Assembly: GCF_910592395.1 (NCBI RefSeq) | Contig: NC_088309.1 | Location: 2,296,501-2,360,500, forward strand | Origin: Lineus longissimus | Taxonomy: Eukaryota > Nemertea > Pilidiophora > Heteronemertea > Lineidae | DNA: 64,000 nucleotides | Direction: 5' to 3' | In this document: in pieces, positions 34,575 to 44,654 of the stretch | How positions within the stretch are numbered: the first letter of the stretch is position 1 | Layout: every line of letters starts with the position of its first letter | Position numbers and translations under genes: made by a program | The notes under the pieces: model-generated | Database searches by the model: none | Told to the model about the DNA's origin: nothing | What the model saw: the letters and a program-made list of their open reading frames with translations, nothing else

Positions 34575-35426
34575 TTAACGTTGTTGGCAATAATGTCCGT
34601 CGTCTTCGCTGAGTGTGTGAATTTTCTGGTGTCTCATTACTTCATCATAGGAAGGCGGTGGCTCCTGGGGTGTGTGGTCCGCGTATCCTGGGTAGCACGG
34701 AGGTTCCGACTGGACGCTAGCTACAACCACACTGTCCAACGAACCAGGGCGCGATAGGGAATTCCTCGATTCGTTTACTGAAGGGGCATTGGAGACATTT
34801 TCTTGTGTCTTCCTGTCGCGAGTTCCCCGGCAGAGGTTCGTACTTCCTCGCCGTAGTTGAACATACGACGAAGCGGAGCCGAGGAAGCCCAAGACTAAGT
34901 TAACCGCATGCAGAGCAAGTTTTGAGTTGGCCACATTCGTGTAGTCAACGTTGATTCCAATTGATGATATAACGACCACTGCCAGTGATATGCAACATGT
35001 GACTAAGGAGCTGACAGTGCTACCAAGAGTGCAGTAGATGTTCTTAAACTTACAGGCCAGAAAGCCGAATATCCCTGCGGAGAAGTAGAACATACATCCC
35101 CAGAATCCGATGCCGATGGTGCAGCCCCACGCCTCATGTTTCATCATGACCAGGGACGTTATGACCAGAGTGAAGCCAACAATGATCTGAATGATGGCAC
35201 ATTGTCTGACAGGTGTCTTTTCGTCGTTCTGTTTCTTGTTGGCGCGGCGCTGCTGCTGGAAGTAGGTGTGTGGGTCACCTATCTGAGGGTGCACTATTCG
35301 ATCATGGCTGTCTGGCCCTGCAGCGGGAGGGAAGTATGGTACCATTGCCCTATCGATGTCGTCACTGTAGAGGGCACACGGAGAGTGATGGTGGCCATGG
35401 GTGCCTGCTGACGCAAAGACGGCCAT
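34575..35426 (-). CDS. Tetraspan membrane protein with PPSY tail (copy in unit 3)
   Basis: A 283-residue protein identical to the unit 2 copy apart from His14 in place of Arg14. The exon again opens behind an acceptor just upstream of the ATG. Four hydrophobic helices (near 74-95, 99-124, 131-158 and 168-190), a Ser-rich cytoplasmic tail and PPSY at 257-260 are all intact. Both copies therefore look functional. The helix 2 motif relates it by architecture to the two MS4A-like proteins at 5919 and 8198. Like them it carries no enzyme signature, and a role as receptor or channel modulator, or as a ligase adaptor through PPSY, is only inferred. Confidence 0.8.
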   Translation of the reverse strand: MAVFASAGTHGHHHSPCALYSDDIDRAMVPYFPPAAGPDSHDRIVHPQIGDPHTYFQQQRRANKKQNDEKTPVRQCAIIQIIVGFTLVITSLVMMKHEAWGCTIGIGFWGCMFYFSAGIFGFLACKFKNIYCTLGSTVSSLVTCCISLAVVVISSIGINVDYTNVANSKLALHAVNLVLGFLGSASSYVQLRRGSTNLCRGTRDRKTQENVSNAPSVNESRNSLSRPGSLDSVVVASVQSEPPCYPGYADHTPQEPPPSYDEVMRHQKIHTLSEDDGHYCQQR

Positions 35427-35496
35427 TTTGAATTACCTGAAAGGGACATCATGGAAGGTATTGCTTCATTTGATGCCAAGTTAAATGTTGCCCACA

Positions 35497-35674
35497 GGCA
35501 CCACCATTTTGGCTGGAACTTGAAGTGCTAAAGCAATCAGAACTCCTCCAAAGTGAGGTTAAAACCCATTTAAGACTGACCTAGGAGGCTTTTCTCTGGA
35601 TATCAACTCTTTCAATCGGCATTCACTTCGTCTTTAATAGAGTTCTATTTGCTTCTAGCCAAAATGGTGGTGCC
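35497..35674. repeat. Block with 18-bp inverted ends (unit 3 copy)
   Basis: Same block as 30569-30746, with inverted ends at 35497-35514 and 35657-35674. Here it is followed by unique sequence, which marks the right end of the duplication. Confidence 0.75.
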
Positions 35675-35721
35675 GATGGTCAAACTTAACCAAATGAGAT
35701 ATCTTTCTCTGGCTTGGCATC

Positions 35722-35766
35722 ACTCGGAATAGTAGAAACTTGACGGCTATTTCTACTATTCCGAGT
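35722..35766. repeat. Perfect 17-bp hairpin
   Basis: ACTCGGAATAGTAGAAA at 35722-35738 and its exact inverse at 35750-35766 flank an 11-base loop. It stands 50 bases outside the duplication boundary. The role is unknown. Confidence 0.8.
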
Positions 35767-36594
35767 CCTTGTGCTGCAGCTGTAATCACCATCAGGCACA
35801 CCAATCGATATTTTATATTGATTAATACCTGTACTGTAAATAGATGGATCAGTTTCTCTAGTACCACTGGGCATGCAGGGACACGGCTTATTAGAGTCGC
35901 GGCCAGTTCGATCGTTGCACACTTATACTGTGACTGTAATGGTTTTATAAATGGAAGTTCAAAAGCAACTAAAGTAGCGGTGGTGTTAACTTAAGTTGGC
36001 GTCAAGTCTAAGGGTTGAAACTGAAGGAGATAACGCTATGTTAAGTGAACGCCAGCGTTAGTGCCAACATTTGGTTTGGGCAAGCTGGCCGAGGACGTTG
36101 ACGCTGAACGATGAGCGGAAGGCAAGCATCGAACGGAGATGACTTAATGTGGGGTATCGAATACTAACATGTCGCCAGTTACACTATACTTAGTGCCATG
36201 TTTATACGAGCTAGACATGGCTGATATGTTGACTCAGGGTTGGCACAACTACCACAATATTTGAGTTACAGCAATTTCCTTGGACTGACGCATGTTACCA
36301 TGGCAATTAACATGATGTCCGTGAATAAATAGCTCTAATGATGGCAGTAACTGGTGGGCGACCCATCAAATATACCTTTAGAGCTCTGTGTAATTTCACA
36401 ACCATGCAGTACATAGATTATCAGAAAATGTGAAAACTATAAGGCGGTCAATTCGGAGAAAAATTGAAAGCAGAATATTTTATCAATCCTGTAACATTAG
36501 TTCCTCTTAGAATACAATGCCACCAAAGAGACTTGCGTTGTAATCATGATATTAGCCCTACCAAGGAGGAGACGGATGACATTCATGACATTAG

Positions 36595-36906
36595 GCCGGT
36601 GTTACATAGAATTACGGCGGCAATAAACGAACGTATTCGGTATTCGGTATTCGGTATTCGGTATTCGGTATACGCCAATAATGGGTTTACATAGAACTAC
36701 GCGATTTACGAAGGTATTCGGTATTCGGCACGCAAAGACAAGGTTTACATAGAGCTACACTATTTATAGACAGTGGTCTCGACATGGTATAGCGGTTCGA
36801 GAGGCGTAAATATACCGACCGGTGCACTACGATCTTGCTCGTTCCTCTTCGGCCTACCGAATACCGAATACCTTCGTATGCAAATATAGTGTAGTTCTAA
36901 GTAAAC
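36595..36906. repeat. Composite repeat: (GTATTCG)5 plus inverted arms
   Basis: Five heptamers GTATTCG run from 36633 to 36667. A GTTTACATAGA-type motif is repeated near 36600, 36684 and 36749. The arm 36684-36731 pairs with 36857-36906 as an imperfect inverted repeat, with 21 bases perfect around CCGAATACCGAATACC. This resembles a foldback element whose arms expanded a heptamer. Confidence 0.75.
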
Positions 36907-38987
36907 TCAGCCAAACGATACGCGAATACCTCGTACCGTGTCGAGAATACCACATATCGTGTAGGCCTAGCGTGTTTGTGTGCCGAACATCTTTTTGCCG
37001 CGTGCGTTGACAAAAGAACGATCATGTCAGCAAGTCCCCTTAGCAGTGTAGTTCACCGAACTCAGAAACATGTCCTCATTTCTATCAGCATATACACGTC
37101 TAGTAGTATATGTAGAAGAATGTCAAAAGTAGTCGCACTGGTTATCGACCACTGTCTCGTTGATCAGAAACACACCAGATCGATACTCATCCTTCACCAG
37201 ATCGAATTTCGCAGCATGTCTCAAGGACGCGTACTATCTCGGCTGATAGCACACAAGCCAAAGACCAGTGATACCAATTTCACTCTGAATAGAACTGAAT
37301 AACCCAATGTTGCTGTCAATGCCAATATCATGACTTTTTTGGTCACTGATGGACCTTACTCCTCAGCTAGCTATCTGTTTTTGGTAGACGGCGTGCTAAA
37401 ACAGGTATAGGGGTACCTGTTGCAGCCCTTGAAGTGCGACCGTGATTGAGGTAGCAAAACGCCTTCTGCCGACCAATCCGTGTTTATTTCCTTTTTGTCA
37501 ACGCACGTGGCAACGCTGCACCGCACGATCTCAGCTATAGAGCTTCCTCGTACATGTATGCGTTAGTAAAAGCGGAAATATTTACGTGGATATTTGAATA
37601 CCGCTTGAGATTTGATCAATGGCACCTAGAAGTTCTTGTTGTATGTAGGAAAGCAACATATTGGCTTGAGTGCTTTTCTGAGACATGAACTGGTTTGAAA
37701 CCAAAAAGATAGTTGGTGAAAACTTTCATCAGACACTTAGGTAGATTTACTGGTTTCCATTGAACTTACCTTGGAAGACCCAGAACTTGTTCAGAAAAGA
37801 GCAACACTAAATCGTTTTCCATCAGTAACTGACGTTGGAGGACAACTCTATAAGGAATGTCTGCCGGAGTCCGGGGTATGAGTGCTAGCAGCACATCGAC
37901 GGAGACAAATCATCCACGAGCATGGAATATGGCTCCACATAATACAATGATACATGTACTTGTTAAGTTGAGGGACTTGTGTGTTTTCTTTCTTGTTTTT
38001 TGCTGCTTACTCCTCTAACCCTGAAGACTGGAGGTTAGTCATAAAAAAGGAACAACTTAGTATCGCACTAAACGTATTCCGTTAATTCCCTAATGCTGGA
38101 CACATGGGCTGAACAAATGATCGCGTTATTCCGTCACCTCAGTCTTCGTAACGAACATACCACCAACAACAAGCTCATTTGACATCCTCGATCTCACGCC
38201 TTTCGCAACAGAACTTTCCTCCGTAAAGAAACCAGCATCTACCGTGTTTGCTCTAATACAAGGCCGCCTACACATCACTAATGGCTCCGATTTCAGCAAC
38301 TGATCACGACTTTGATTCGCCACCATGGCACGTGACCAATCGTGTCCATGGTGATAGGAGAGTTACCTGTATTGATGGATACCCATTTAAAAGGTTAGCA
38401 GGATGAGGAAGCAAGAACAAGTGGTTTTGGATCTTATAATAGGAGCTGTTGCTTAGCATTGCCATTGTTGATTGCGCTATGGTAGCACACGATCTCACAC
38501 ACCTACACAGCTATAGCATCATGTCAGTTCGGGAAAGATCAGAATTCGACTCTAGTCGCAGTCTGCAGAAACAAACATAGGAAGTGGCTCTGACTTCCAC
38601 TACATAGTCGAATACGGATGTTTCCCGAACTAATATGACAGTGGCATTTTCTGCCAATAGGCCTATACCAACAACCTTCAGTTGTTATTTTTTGGGCGAC
38701 GCAAACCTGCGGGAAATAATGGATGTGCATGAGTGACCGCAAATGGCTTCAGATTAGCAGACGGATTTGCGTTCATCAGTGATCAGTGTCGCGTAATACC
38801 TTGCGAAAATACTCTGACCATGACAATGGTGAGGCGGCTTACTGTGCTAGATATGCCTGAATATTACGCATCCTGTGACATCTCGATATCAACGCTGACA
38901 TCTGTTCCTTCGTTGTGCCCTTAAATTCGTTCATAATGTTGTTGGCCAAATGGTATTATATTGCGTCACAACGAGTGTTATTGAGGG

Positions 38988-38994
38988 TATATAG
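38988..38994 (+). promoter_or_regulatory. Candidate TATA box of GT31 gene
   Basis: TATATAG lies 76-82 bases upstream of the ATG at 39070, which would place the start of transcription near 39018 and give a 5' UTR of about 50 bases. An acceptor-like TTCCTGTCTAG at 39036 offers a spliced alternative. Confidence 0.4.
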
Positions 38995-39069
38995 TTTAGT
39001 TGTCTGACATCCCTCAATTCCGATATTCCTGTCTAGGACTGAGTAGGCACACCGCTCAAGTCTGAATCT

Positions 39070-40182
39070 ATGCGAATGGCCCATTTGCTTCCCCTTCTGT
39101 GGTTCAAAGTCGGATTGCCCGCCAAGCCCATGATGGCCGTGCTCATGACTTGGACAGGAGTGTGTCTCATAGGATTCCTGCTCACATCCACATATCTCTC
39201 ATCGGTGGAACTCAACTTTGACACGGACTGTACTGTGCCCAGTCACTCCCTTTTCCTGCTTATAAAACGCGTCTATGGTAAACAACTTGGCAAAAGAACT
39301 TTACCTGTTCTGACTGGTGATTTCTCTCGAAGTGTGAACGATACGTGTAAAGGTTTCAAGCACATTGAACTCATGATTCTGATCAACAGTAAACCATCGT
39401 ACAGGACGCGGAGGGACGGCTTGAGAGCGACTTGGGCGTCGTTGAAGGAGTACAAGGGTAAACAGATAAGGCACGTGTTCTTTCTTGGCACCCCGGTAAA
39501 GAAATCAAGAAAGAAGAGACTGGAGAATGAAGCTGCTGAATTCGGTGATATGATGATCATGGGGATCAGGGATGACTATAGAACAATCAACAAAAAAACT
39601 ATGTTCCAATTCGAATGGACATTGGCGCATTGTGCAAATGCGAAGTTTGTTGTGAAAATTGACGACGATACACTTTTCATTCCGCAGAACTTCCTTGAAC
39701 GGATGGCAGCCATGAATAAAACATTCGAGGAGCCGTTGTTTAGTGGTTATCTCGCCACGAGGTCGGGACCGCAAAGGAATGAAAAAGCAAGGTGGTACAT
39801 GAGTAAGGATATGTGGCCCGGAGACATCTATCCTGACTATATTCTAGGTTTTGCTGTCTATATGACAATCCGGACTGTGGAACTATTCCATGGAGCTAAT
39901 GAAAAGGTGAAGCGGAGATATAAACTGAACGAAGAGACATTTCCAATTGACGACGTATATGTGGGGATTCTTGCTCAAGTTGCACATGTCCCGGCTTACC
40001 CTAACATGCAGACTCACTTGTACGAGTCGGTCTTTCTTGATAAGATCAACAATCACCATTGTGCCATTGGTAGGGTGTTTGCTGCACATTCGGTCACCAA
40101 CGACGTCAAGATGTGTGTATGGAAACGAGTACTCGCTGCCTACGCGAACAACGAACAGAACTGTCAGCCGCTGCTGAGCTGA
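39070..40182 (+). CDS. GT31 beta-1,3-glycosyltransferase (B3GALT-like)
   Basis: A 370-residue type II Golgi enzyme encoded by one exon, as is usual for this family. A transmembrane anchor lies at about residues 21-43. The GT31 blocks follow in order: R-R-D-G-L-R-A-T-W, V-F-F-L-G-T-P, the E-x3-F-G-D-M region, the metal-binding K-I-D-D-D-T (Asp 198-200), Y-P-D-Y-I-L-G-F-A-V-Y and D-D-V-Y-V-G. These transfer galactose or N-acetylglucosamine from the UDP-sugar in beta-1,3 linkage to glycoprotein or glycolipid acceptors. The exact acceptor cannot be read from sequence. N-D-T and N-K-T are possible N-glycosylation sites. The family's E-D-V-Y motif reads D-D-V-Y here, a conservative change. AATAAA lies only 17 bases behind the stop. 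All catalytic blocks are intact, so it should be active. Confidence 0.93.
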   Translation: MRMAHLLPLLWFKVGLPAKPMMAVLMTWTGVCLIGFLLTSTYLSSVELNFDTDCTVPSHSLFLLIKRVYGKQLGKRTLPVLTGDFSRSVNDTCKGFKHIELMILINSKPSYRTRRDGLRATWASLKEYKGKQIRHVFFLGTPVKKSRKKRLENEAAEFGDMMIMGIRDDYRTINKKTMFQFEWTLAHCANAKFVVKIDDDTLFIPQNFLERMAAMNKTFEEPLFSGYLATRSGPQRNEKARWYMSKDMWPGDIYPDYILGFAVYMTIRTVELFHGANEKVKRRYKLNEETFPIDDVYVGILAQVAHVPAYPNMQTHLYESVFLDKINNHHCAIGRVFAAHSVTNDVKMCVWKRVLAAYANNEQNCQPLLS

Positions 40183-40198
40183 GGGGTAGGCTGAGGAG

Positions 40199-40204
40199 AA
40201 TAAA
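40199..40204 (+). terminator. Polyadenylation signal AATAAA of GT31 gene
   Basis: Hexamer 17 bases after the stop codon, indicating a very short 3' UTR. Confidence 0.65.
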
Positions 40205-41771
40205 GATTACTAAAAACTCATCTTTGTTGAGAAGAGATTTGGGGACGAAATCCCTCTAACTATGTCAGTCGCCATATGTAAATTATCATTCCGCACCGTC
40301 ATCACATGTCGATTGTGACGAAGTCGTTGATGTGATTGTGATCAGCTATTGGTCCATCATAAAAACCTGTAGGGAGACACATCAATAGACATTTTTACAG
40401 TGGAACCGATTTTGATCCAACCGATATATGTCCCTTGGCCTTCTGGCTCCTCCAGGTCTGTTAAGTAATCACCAGTCAAGGTCAGTTGGTAACAAATGTT
40501 GTTGATCACGGGTTAGAACAGTGGGCTCCGTCCTACCAGACTTCGTCAGCTGTTCGAACCAGACTGTGCATGGTTTAATCAAATTCCTGGGAAACGTGTT
40601 GGACCAGGTGATCACGCATGCTGTTAATAGAAAATGGGCAAACTTGGCAAAAGTACTAATATTAAAGAGGTCCATTTGTACTACCAATTCCTGCCGCAAA
40701 ATGGTATTTGATGACAAAGTCACAACCATAAGGCACTCTTTTATACATAAGGTTTTTGAGCTTTTGAAGGATTTTAGGCCAAGAAAAATATTTGATGAGC
40801 CTATAAGATTATGGTAGTGGTGTGACGGTCAGGTACGCCGGCACAACCTTGGTAACCCAGCATTGGCAAACTATTGCGAGGACTAACGACAAGCCCAACA
40901 ACGATGCGTCTCTGACCGGTGGTAAAAAACCCGAAAGTGATTGAACAACCTATATGTAGAGTCAGTGTGTACTTCAGTTTGTAAAGATCGGGTTCAGGGG
41001 TCTACATCAAGATATGATAATAAATGGTGGTTGTGACATGATTGTGAGTATATGAAGACGGATCAGCATGCCTTCAGTTGCACGGTTCCTTGCTCTAGTG
41101 ATTGTGACACATGTGGGACACTTTTCACATGTGGGTAGTGACAACACAGAGAGTGCAGATGGACGCATTGTGTCCTTCTCATTTCCTTAGGCAGGGAGAG
41201 AGGCATAAATGGTCTTGTTTTATGCAAAGGGTACTAGCTGTCCCCAGTTGGTCAGATGATCCATGGTGCGAGGGCTCATTGTGGGGTTCACAGGGGGATA
41301 GACACAAATGGGACTCGTTCATGCAAGGACTCACTGTCTTGAGGACTGTCACCAGTAACAGATGACAATTTTCATGGCATTGACACCGACACTGATTGTT
41401 GGTTTGAACAATATCAAGACAGGTTGTAGTGTCAACCATTCTGACAGGACATTGGCCATAAAGAAAGTCAAGAAACAATGGAACATACTAGCTATATTTG
41501 TTCTAGTATATTTGTCCTGAATCACAGGGCTCACTGGATAAGTTAAGATATTTTCCTTACACTTAAGGTAAGTTACACAGAATTCTGTTATTCAGTGGTC
41601 ATCCACGTTTTTCAATCAAAAAGGGATCAAAATGTTCAGGTTCACATGCTCTTTCAGCCTTCACATTAGACCAATCAACAACTACATGTGCTGCGTTTTT
41701 TCTCTTTCCCTCGGTCCAGAGTTTGACCTTCTCATATCCCTCTGTCTTGATTTTGACCTACTCCTGTGCCT
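40205..41771. other. Intergenic, 3' flank of SNRNP35
   Basis: No gene recognised. A frame at 40521-40817 and several near 41.1-41.5 kb have no known domain. The right end must contain the 3' UTR of the minus-strand SNRNP35 gene, including RS-like repeat remnants beyond its stop codon. Confidence 0.45.
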
Positions 41772-41985
41772 TCATCTTGATTTTGACCTACTCCTGTCTC
41801 TTCGTCTTGATTGTGACCTACTCCTGTGCCTTCGTCTTGATTGTGACCTACTCCTGTCTCTTCGTCTTGATTGTGACCTACTCCTGTCCCTTTGTCTTGA
41901 TTGTGACCTACTCCTGTCTCTTCGTCTTGATTGTGACCTGCTCCTGTCTCTTCGTCTTGATGGTGTCCTACTTCTATCCCTCCTC
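41722..41985. repeat. 30-bp coding minisatellite (RS repeats of SNRNP35)
   Basis: Eight or so copies of a 30-base unit around CTTGATTGTGACCTACTCCT on the + strand. On the minus strand each encodes ten residues of the type R-R-R-D-R-S-R-S-Q-S. Two degenerate units extend past the stop codon at 41772-41774. Confidence 0.9.
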
Positions 41986-42722
41986 CTAGACGAATCAAAC
42001 CTCCTTTCAGGCCTGAATTTGTTGTCTCTATCTCTTGATTGAGAATGACTCTGGCGTCTGTTATATCGATAATCAGACCTCCCCCTCGATTCTCTAGGGT
42101 AACCTTTATCACCTGACCTCATATTTCCATATGAACCCCTCGCCCTTTCATTTCTTTCTAGTCTTTCCCTATCGCTGAGAGCATGAGCAAGAGCCTCAGC
42201 TTGCTCAACCAGAAATGGTTTCTTATGAGGTCTATCTATGCCTCCGAACCGGAGCTGGCCAGACTCCTTTTTGCCACCAAATCCTCCTCCAAGTCTCCTT
42301 GGGACCCAGCCAGGAAGTTTCCTACCACATTCAAAGTCAACTAATATCTCAGAATGATGCAAAACAACTCTGTTCTTGGCTTCTCGTACAGCTCGACATG
42401 CAGAGACTTCATCCTCGTACTCAATAAATGCATACCGTTTCGAAAAACCTGTTACGATATCCCTAATAAGCTTCAGACTCCTTATCTCCCCAAATCTTGA
42501 GAAGAGTTCCTCAAGGTCTGATTCCGACGTTTTAGGATTAAGCCTACCAACAAACAGGGTCACATTTTCCTCACTTTCGAGATATTTATTAGGGCGATAT
42601 TTGGCATTTAGTGCTCTGATAATGCCATGGTCATGAGCAGCAGTGTCTGTTCCATCAATACTACCAGCCTTGAGTGGATCATAGACTTTCAGAACAGAGC
42701 TCCACTTCTCCAGAGATGTCAT
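41772..42722 (-). CDS. SNRNP35: U11/U12 snRNP 35 kDa protein
   Basis: A 316-residue protein of the minor (U12-type) spliceosome, related to U1-70K, acting in the nucleus in the U11/U12 di-snRNP. The N-terminus (W-x7-Y-D-P-L-K-A-G-S-I-D-G-T-D) and the RRM at about residues 52-130, with RNP2 L-F-V-G-R-L and RNP1 R-Y-A-F-I-E-Y, match the family. A Gly-rich and basic link (G-W-V-P-R-R-L-G-G-G-F) follows. The C-terminal third is an Arg-Ser domain made of tandem ten-residue repeats. The ATG exon opens behind a minus-strand acceptor (TTACCTTTCAG) close to 42752, so there is at least one 5' UTR exon upstream. The stop codon falls inside the repeat array, where a TGA takes the place of a repeat Arg codon (CGA), so the RS domain is cut short relative to the DNA repeat. 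Confidence 0.95.
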   Translation of the reverse strand: MTSLEKWSSVLKVYDPLKAGSIDGTDTAAHDHGIIRALNAKYRPNKYLESEENVTLFVGRLNPKTSESDLEELFSRFGEIRSLKLIRDIVTGFSKRYAFIEYEDEVSACRAVREAKNRVVLHHSEILVDFECGRKLPGWVPRRLGGGFGGKKESGQLRFGGIDRPHKKPFLVEQAEALAHALSDRERLERNERARGSYGNMRSGDKGYPRESRGRSDYRYNRRQSHSQSRDRDNKFRPERRFDSSRRRDRSRTPSRRRDRSRSQSRRRDRSRSQSRQRDRSRSQSRRRDRSRSQSRRRHRSRSQSRRRDRSRSKSR

Positions 42723-42939
42723 CGTTGGATCAGTAATTACCGTGGCAACCTGAAAGGTAAGAAAAGTGATGTCACTATAAGGGCTATAAGGTAACTACTG
42801 TAACCACAGGAAGTTGTGTTGTTTAGACTCCCACAACTATAACTGATGTTTGATTACCAACAGAGAAACACATAGGCCTGACTCAGTGACTGAACAAATA
42901 TGTACATGATTAGAAAGAAGGCCACTTCCCCCTCCCCGA

Positions 42940-42962
42940 CCACACACACGCACACACACACT
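42940..42962. repeat. (CA)n microsatellite
   Basis: CA dinucleotides interrupted once by CG. Confidence 0.9.
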
Positions 42963-43252
42963 ACAAAAATCTACTCATTCACAAAATAGGCAATATCTCG
43001 ACATACTTCCCGTTCAATCGGTTAGCTCATCGTCAAATACGGTTTCTTTTTGCGCTCATTTTAAACTGGCTGCGCTGCTGTATCAATATCAAAAGATAGA
43101 AACCAACAAAATTTCATAAATTTCGTGGTCAGGCACACAACGCAATCCCTTTTTTAGACCAATGCTTCGTCCCCAAAGGGACGAAGTGCGACGGCGACGG
43201 GCGCCCAATCTTGACACTAGAGGCGCTGATGTCGTTCCTAAACAACGGCTCG

Positions 43253-43480
43253 CAGGTCCAGGACAGATTGCCGCGAAAATTTATAAATAGTTCGGGAAAC
43301 TGATAACATCCTCTTGCAGCATCCTCTTGCAAACAGGGCCTACTCCTTACGCATCTTTCTGATTGAGGGAGTAAACATATCGAGGCCACATATCGAGTGA
43401 TCGATGGCCGGATTTGTCAGGATGTCAAGCCAGCTTCCCAAACTATTTATAAATTTTCGCGGCAATCTGTCCTGGACCTG
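43253..43480. repeat. 50-bp inverted repeat with 128-bp spacer
   Basis: Arms 43253-43302 and 43431-43480 are inverted copies matching at 48 of 50 positions (CAGGTCCAGGACAGATTGCC and inverse). A transcript through it would form a stable hairpin. It lies upstream of SNRNP35, possibly in its first exon or promoter. A foldback transposon remnant is the simplest reading. Confidence 0.85.
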
Positions 43481-43936
43481 CTTCTCGAGCCTCTTCCCTC
43501 TAGCACTGCTAAATTGCCACCATCTTGAAAAGCAGTACCGCGCATGTGGAAATGTAAAGAATCTTTACAATTGCAAAGAGGCTATCGCATCACCACTACG
43601 CCCGAGAACACGATGGCTGCACTACGCTGCATTGATAGTTTGCAATAAATTCACGTAAAAACACACCAGAACATCTCGGGTTTTCTTTACAAAGATCATA
43701 TTTTGTTATTTATTTATAAACAAGCCATTTTATGAAAGAAGGTGGCACTTACTAGGCCTGGATAAGACTTTGGAGTTTGAAGTGGTGGTGACGCAGTGTT
43801 GAAAACACCTGAATCTCAGGATGCCGATATCCAAGATGGCGGAATTTTACCAATTCCAGTGTCTGAAATTGAATTTTAATTTCGGCACTGTGCGAGTTTG
43901 CCGGGCGCCGGGCCAAAAATGTCCAATTTACCGCTG

Positions 43937-44654
43937 AGGTCTCATTAGGGAGTTTTTTTGTTATTCATGCGCGGCCAAGCCCTAACCGTAGTTCCTAAAA
44001 TCATTGATTTCTCGGTCCTTACAGTATGTCAGCGTTGATTCAGCAGTTGTTTTGGCAAAGACATGTTTTTTTGGAGTTTCTAAAACCTAGAGCGCTACTC
44101 AATAGGCGACTAACAAGAAACTACGCATTTATACTGTTGTTGCCGACGTATGTGTACACTGAACTTGGGATGTGCGTCGGCCCCGTGTTGAAATGCCGTC
44201 CAGTGCCAGTTGGTGCGTTTTTCGCTGATTTGTGCAAAATTCAACATATCTCAAAAGTTCAATGGTTGACCCTCGATTTTTTTTTGATTTTTGTGTAGCG
44301 TAAGCAACTGTCTTTCATGGGAGAATGGTCTCTGTAAGAATTATTCAGGAAGAAATGTATAATATTTGGGGGTTTTCGTGATTGTCCGGCCCGATTGGCA
44401 ATATTGCCATTTGGGATGGTGAACAGAGCTAGGAGCAAATGCGACGCTTATGATTTATTTAAAGAAATAAAATGCCCGATTTAACATCTTGCAAAATCAG
44501 GGGAATCGGGCGTTTCCAGTGATATACGACACAAATGGGTTGTCCTCATGCATTCACTTGGGAAACGCATTTTAAAATAGATGTTACGTCCTGTTAGTGT
44601 TAATGGAGCACGTCATCATCGCGTACATTTGGGAAAAACTCCCTAACGAGACCT
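43937..44654. mobile_element. Non-autonomous element with ~22-bp inverted ends
   Basis: AGGTCTCATTAGGGAGTTTT at 43937 and its inverse AAAAACTCCCTAACGAGACCT ending at 44654 match at about 21 of 23 positions and bound a 718-base block. Inside is no transposase, only a 90-codon frame without known domain and a further GCCCGATT/AATCGGGC hairpin. No target duplication was found. Confidence 0.6.

Larger units (their letters stand above)
30742..35674. repeat. Segmental duplication unit 3 (4.93 kb)
   Basis: Near-identical copy of 25808-30746. Substitutions I could see by eye include 33691, 34023-34027, 35386 and 35589. The high identity implies a very recent event or an assembly duplication. Confidence 0.95.
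35675..38987. other. Intergenic, no gene recognised
   Basis: Unique sequence to the right of the triplication. It contains a perfect hairpin (35722-35766) and a TATTCGG-rich composite repeat (36595-36906), listed separately. The ORFs are short and without domains. Confidence 0.5.
42723..43936. other. 5' side of SNRNP35, with CA repeat and long inverted repeat
   Basis: Holds the first intron and 5' UTR exon of SNRNP35, whose exact limits I cannot fix, a (CA)n run at 42940-42962 and a 50-bp inverted repeat. No other gene recognised. Confidence 0.5.

Noticed and set aside
41632-42042. 136-codon + strand ORF rich in Leu/Asp repeats
   Set aside because: It is the antisense of the SNRNP35 RS repeat array, open only because of the 30-bp periodicity.
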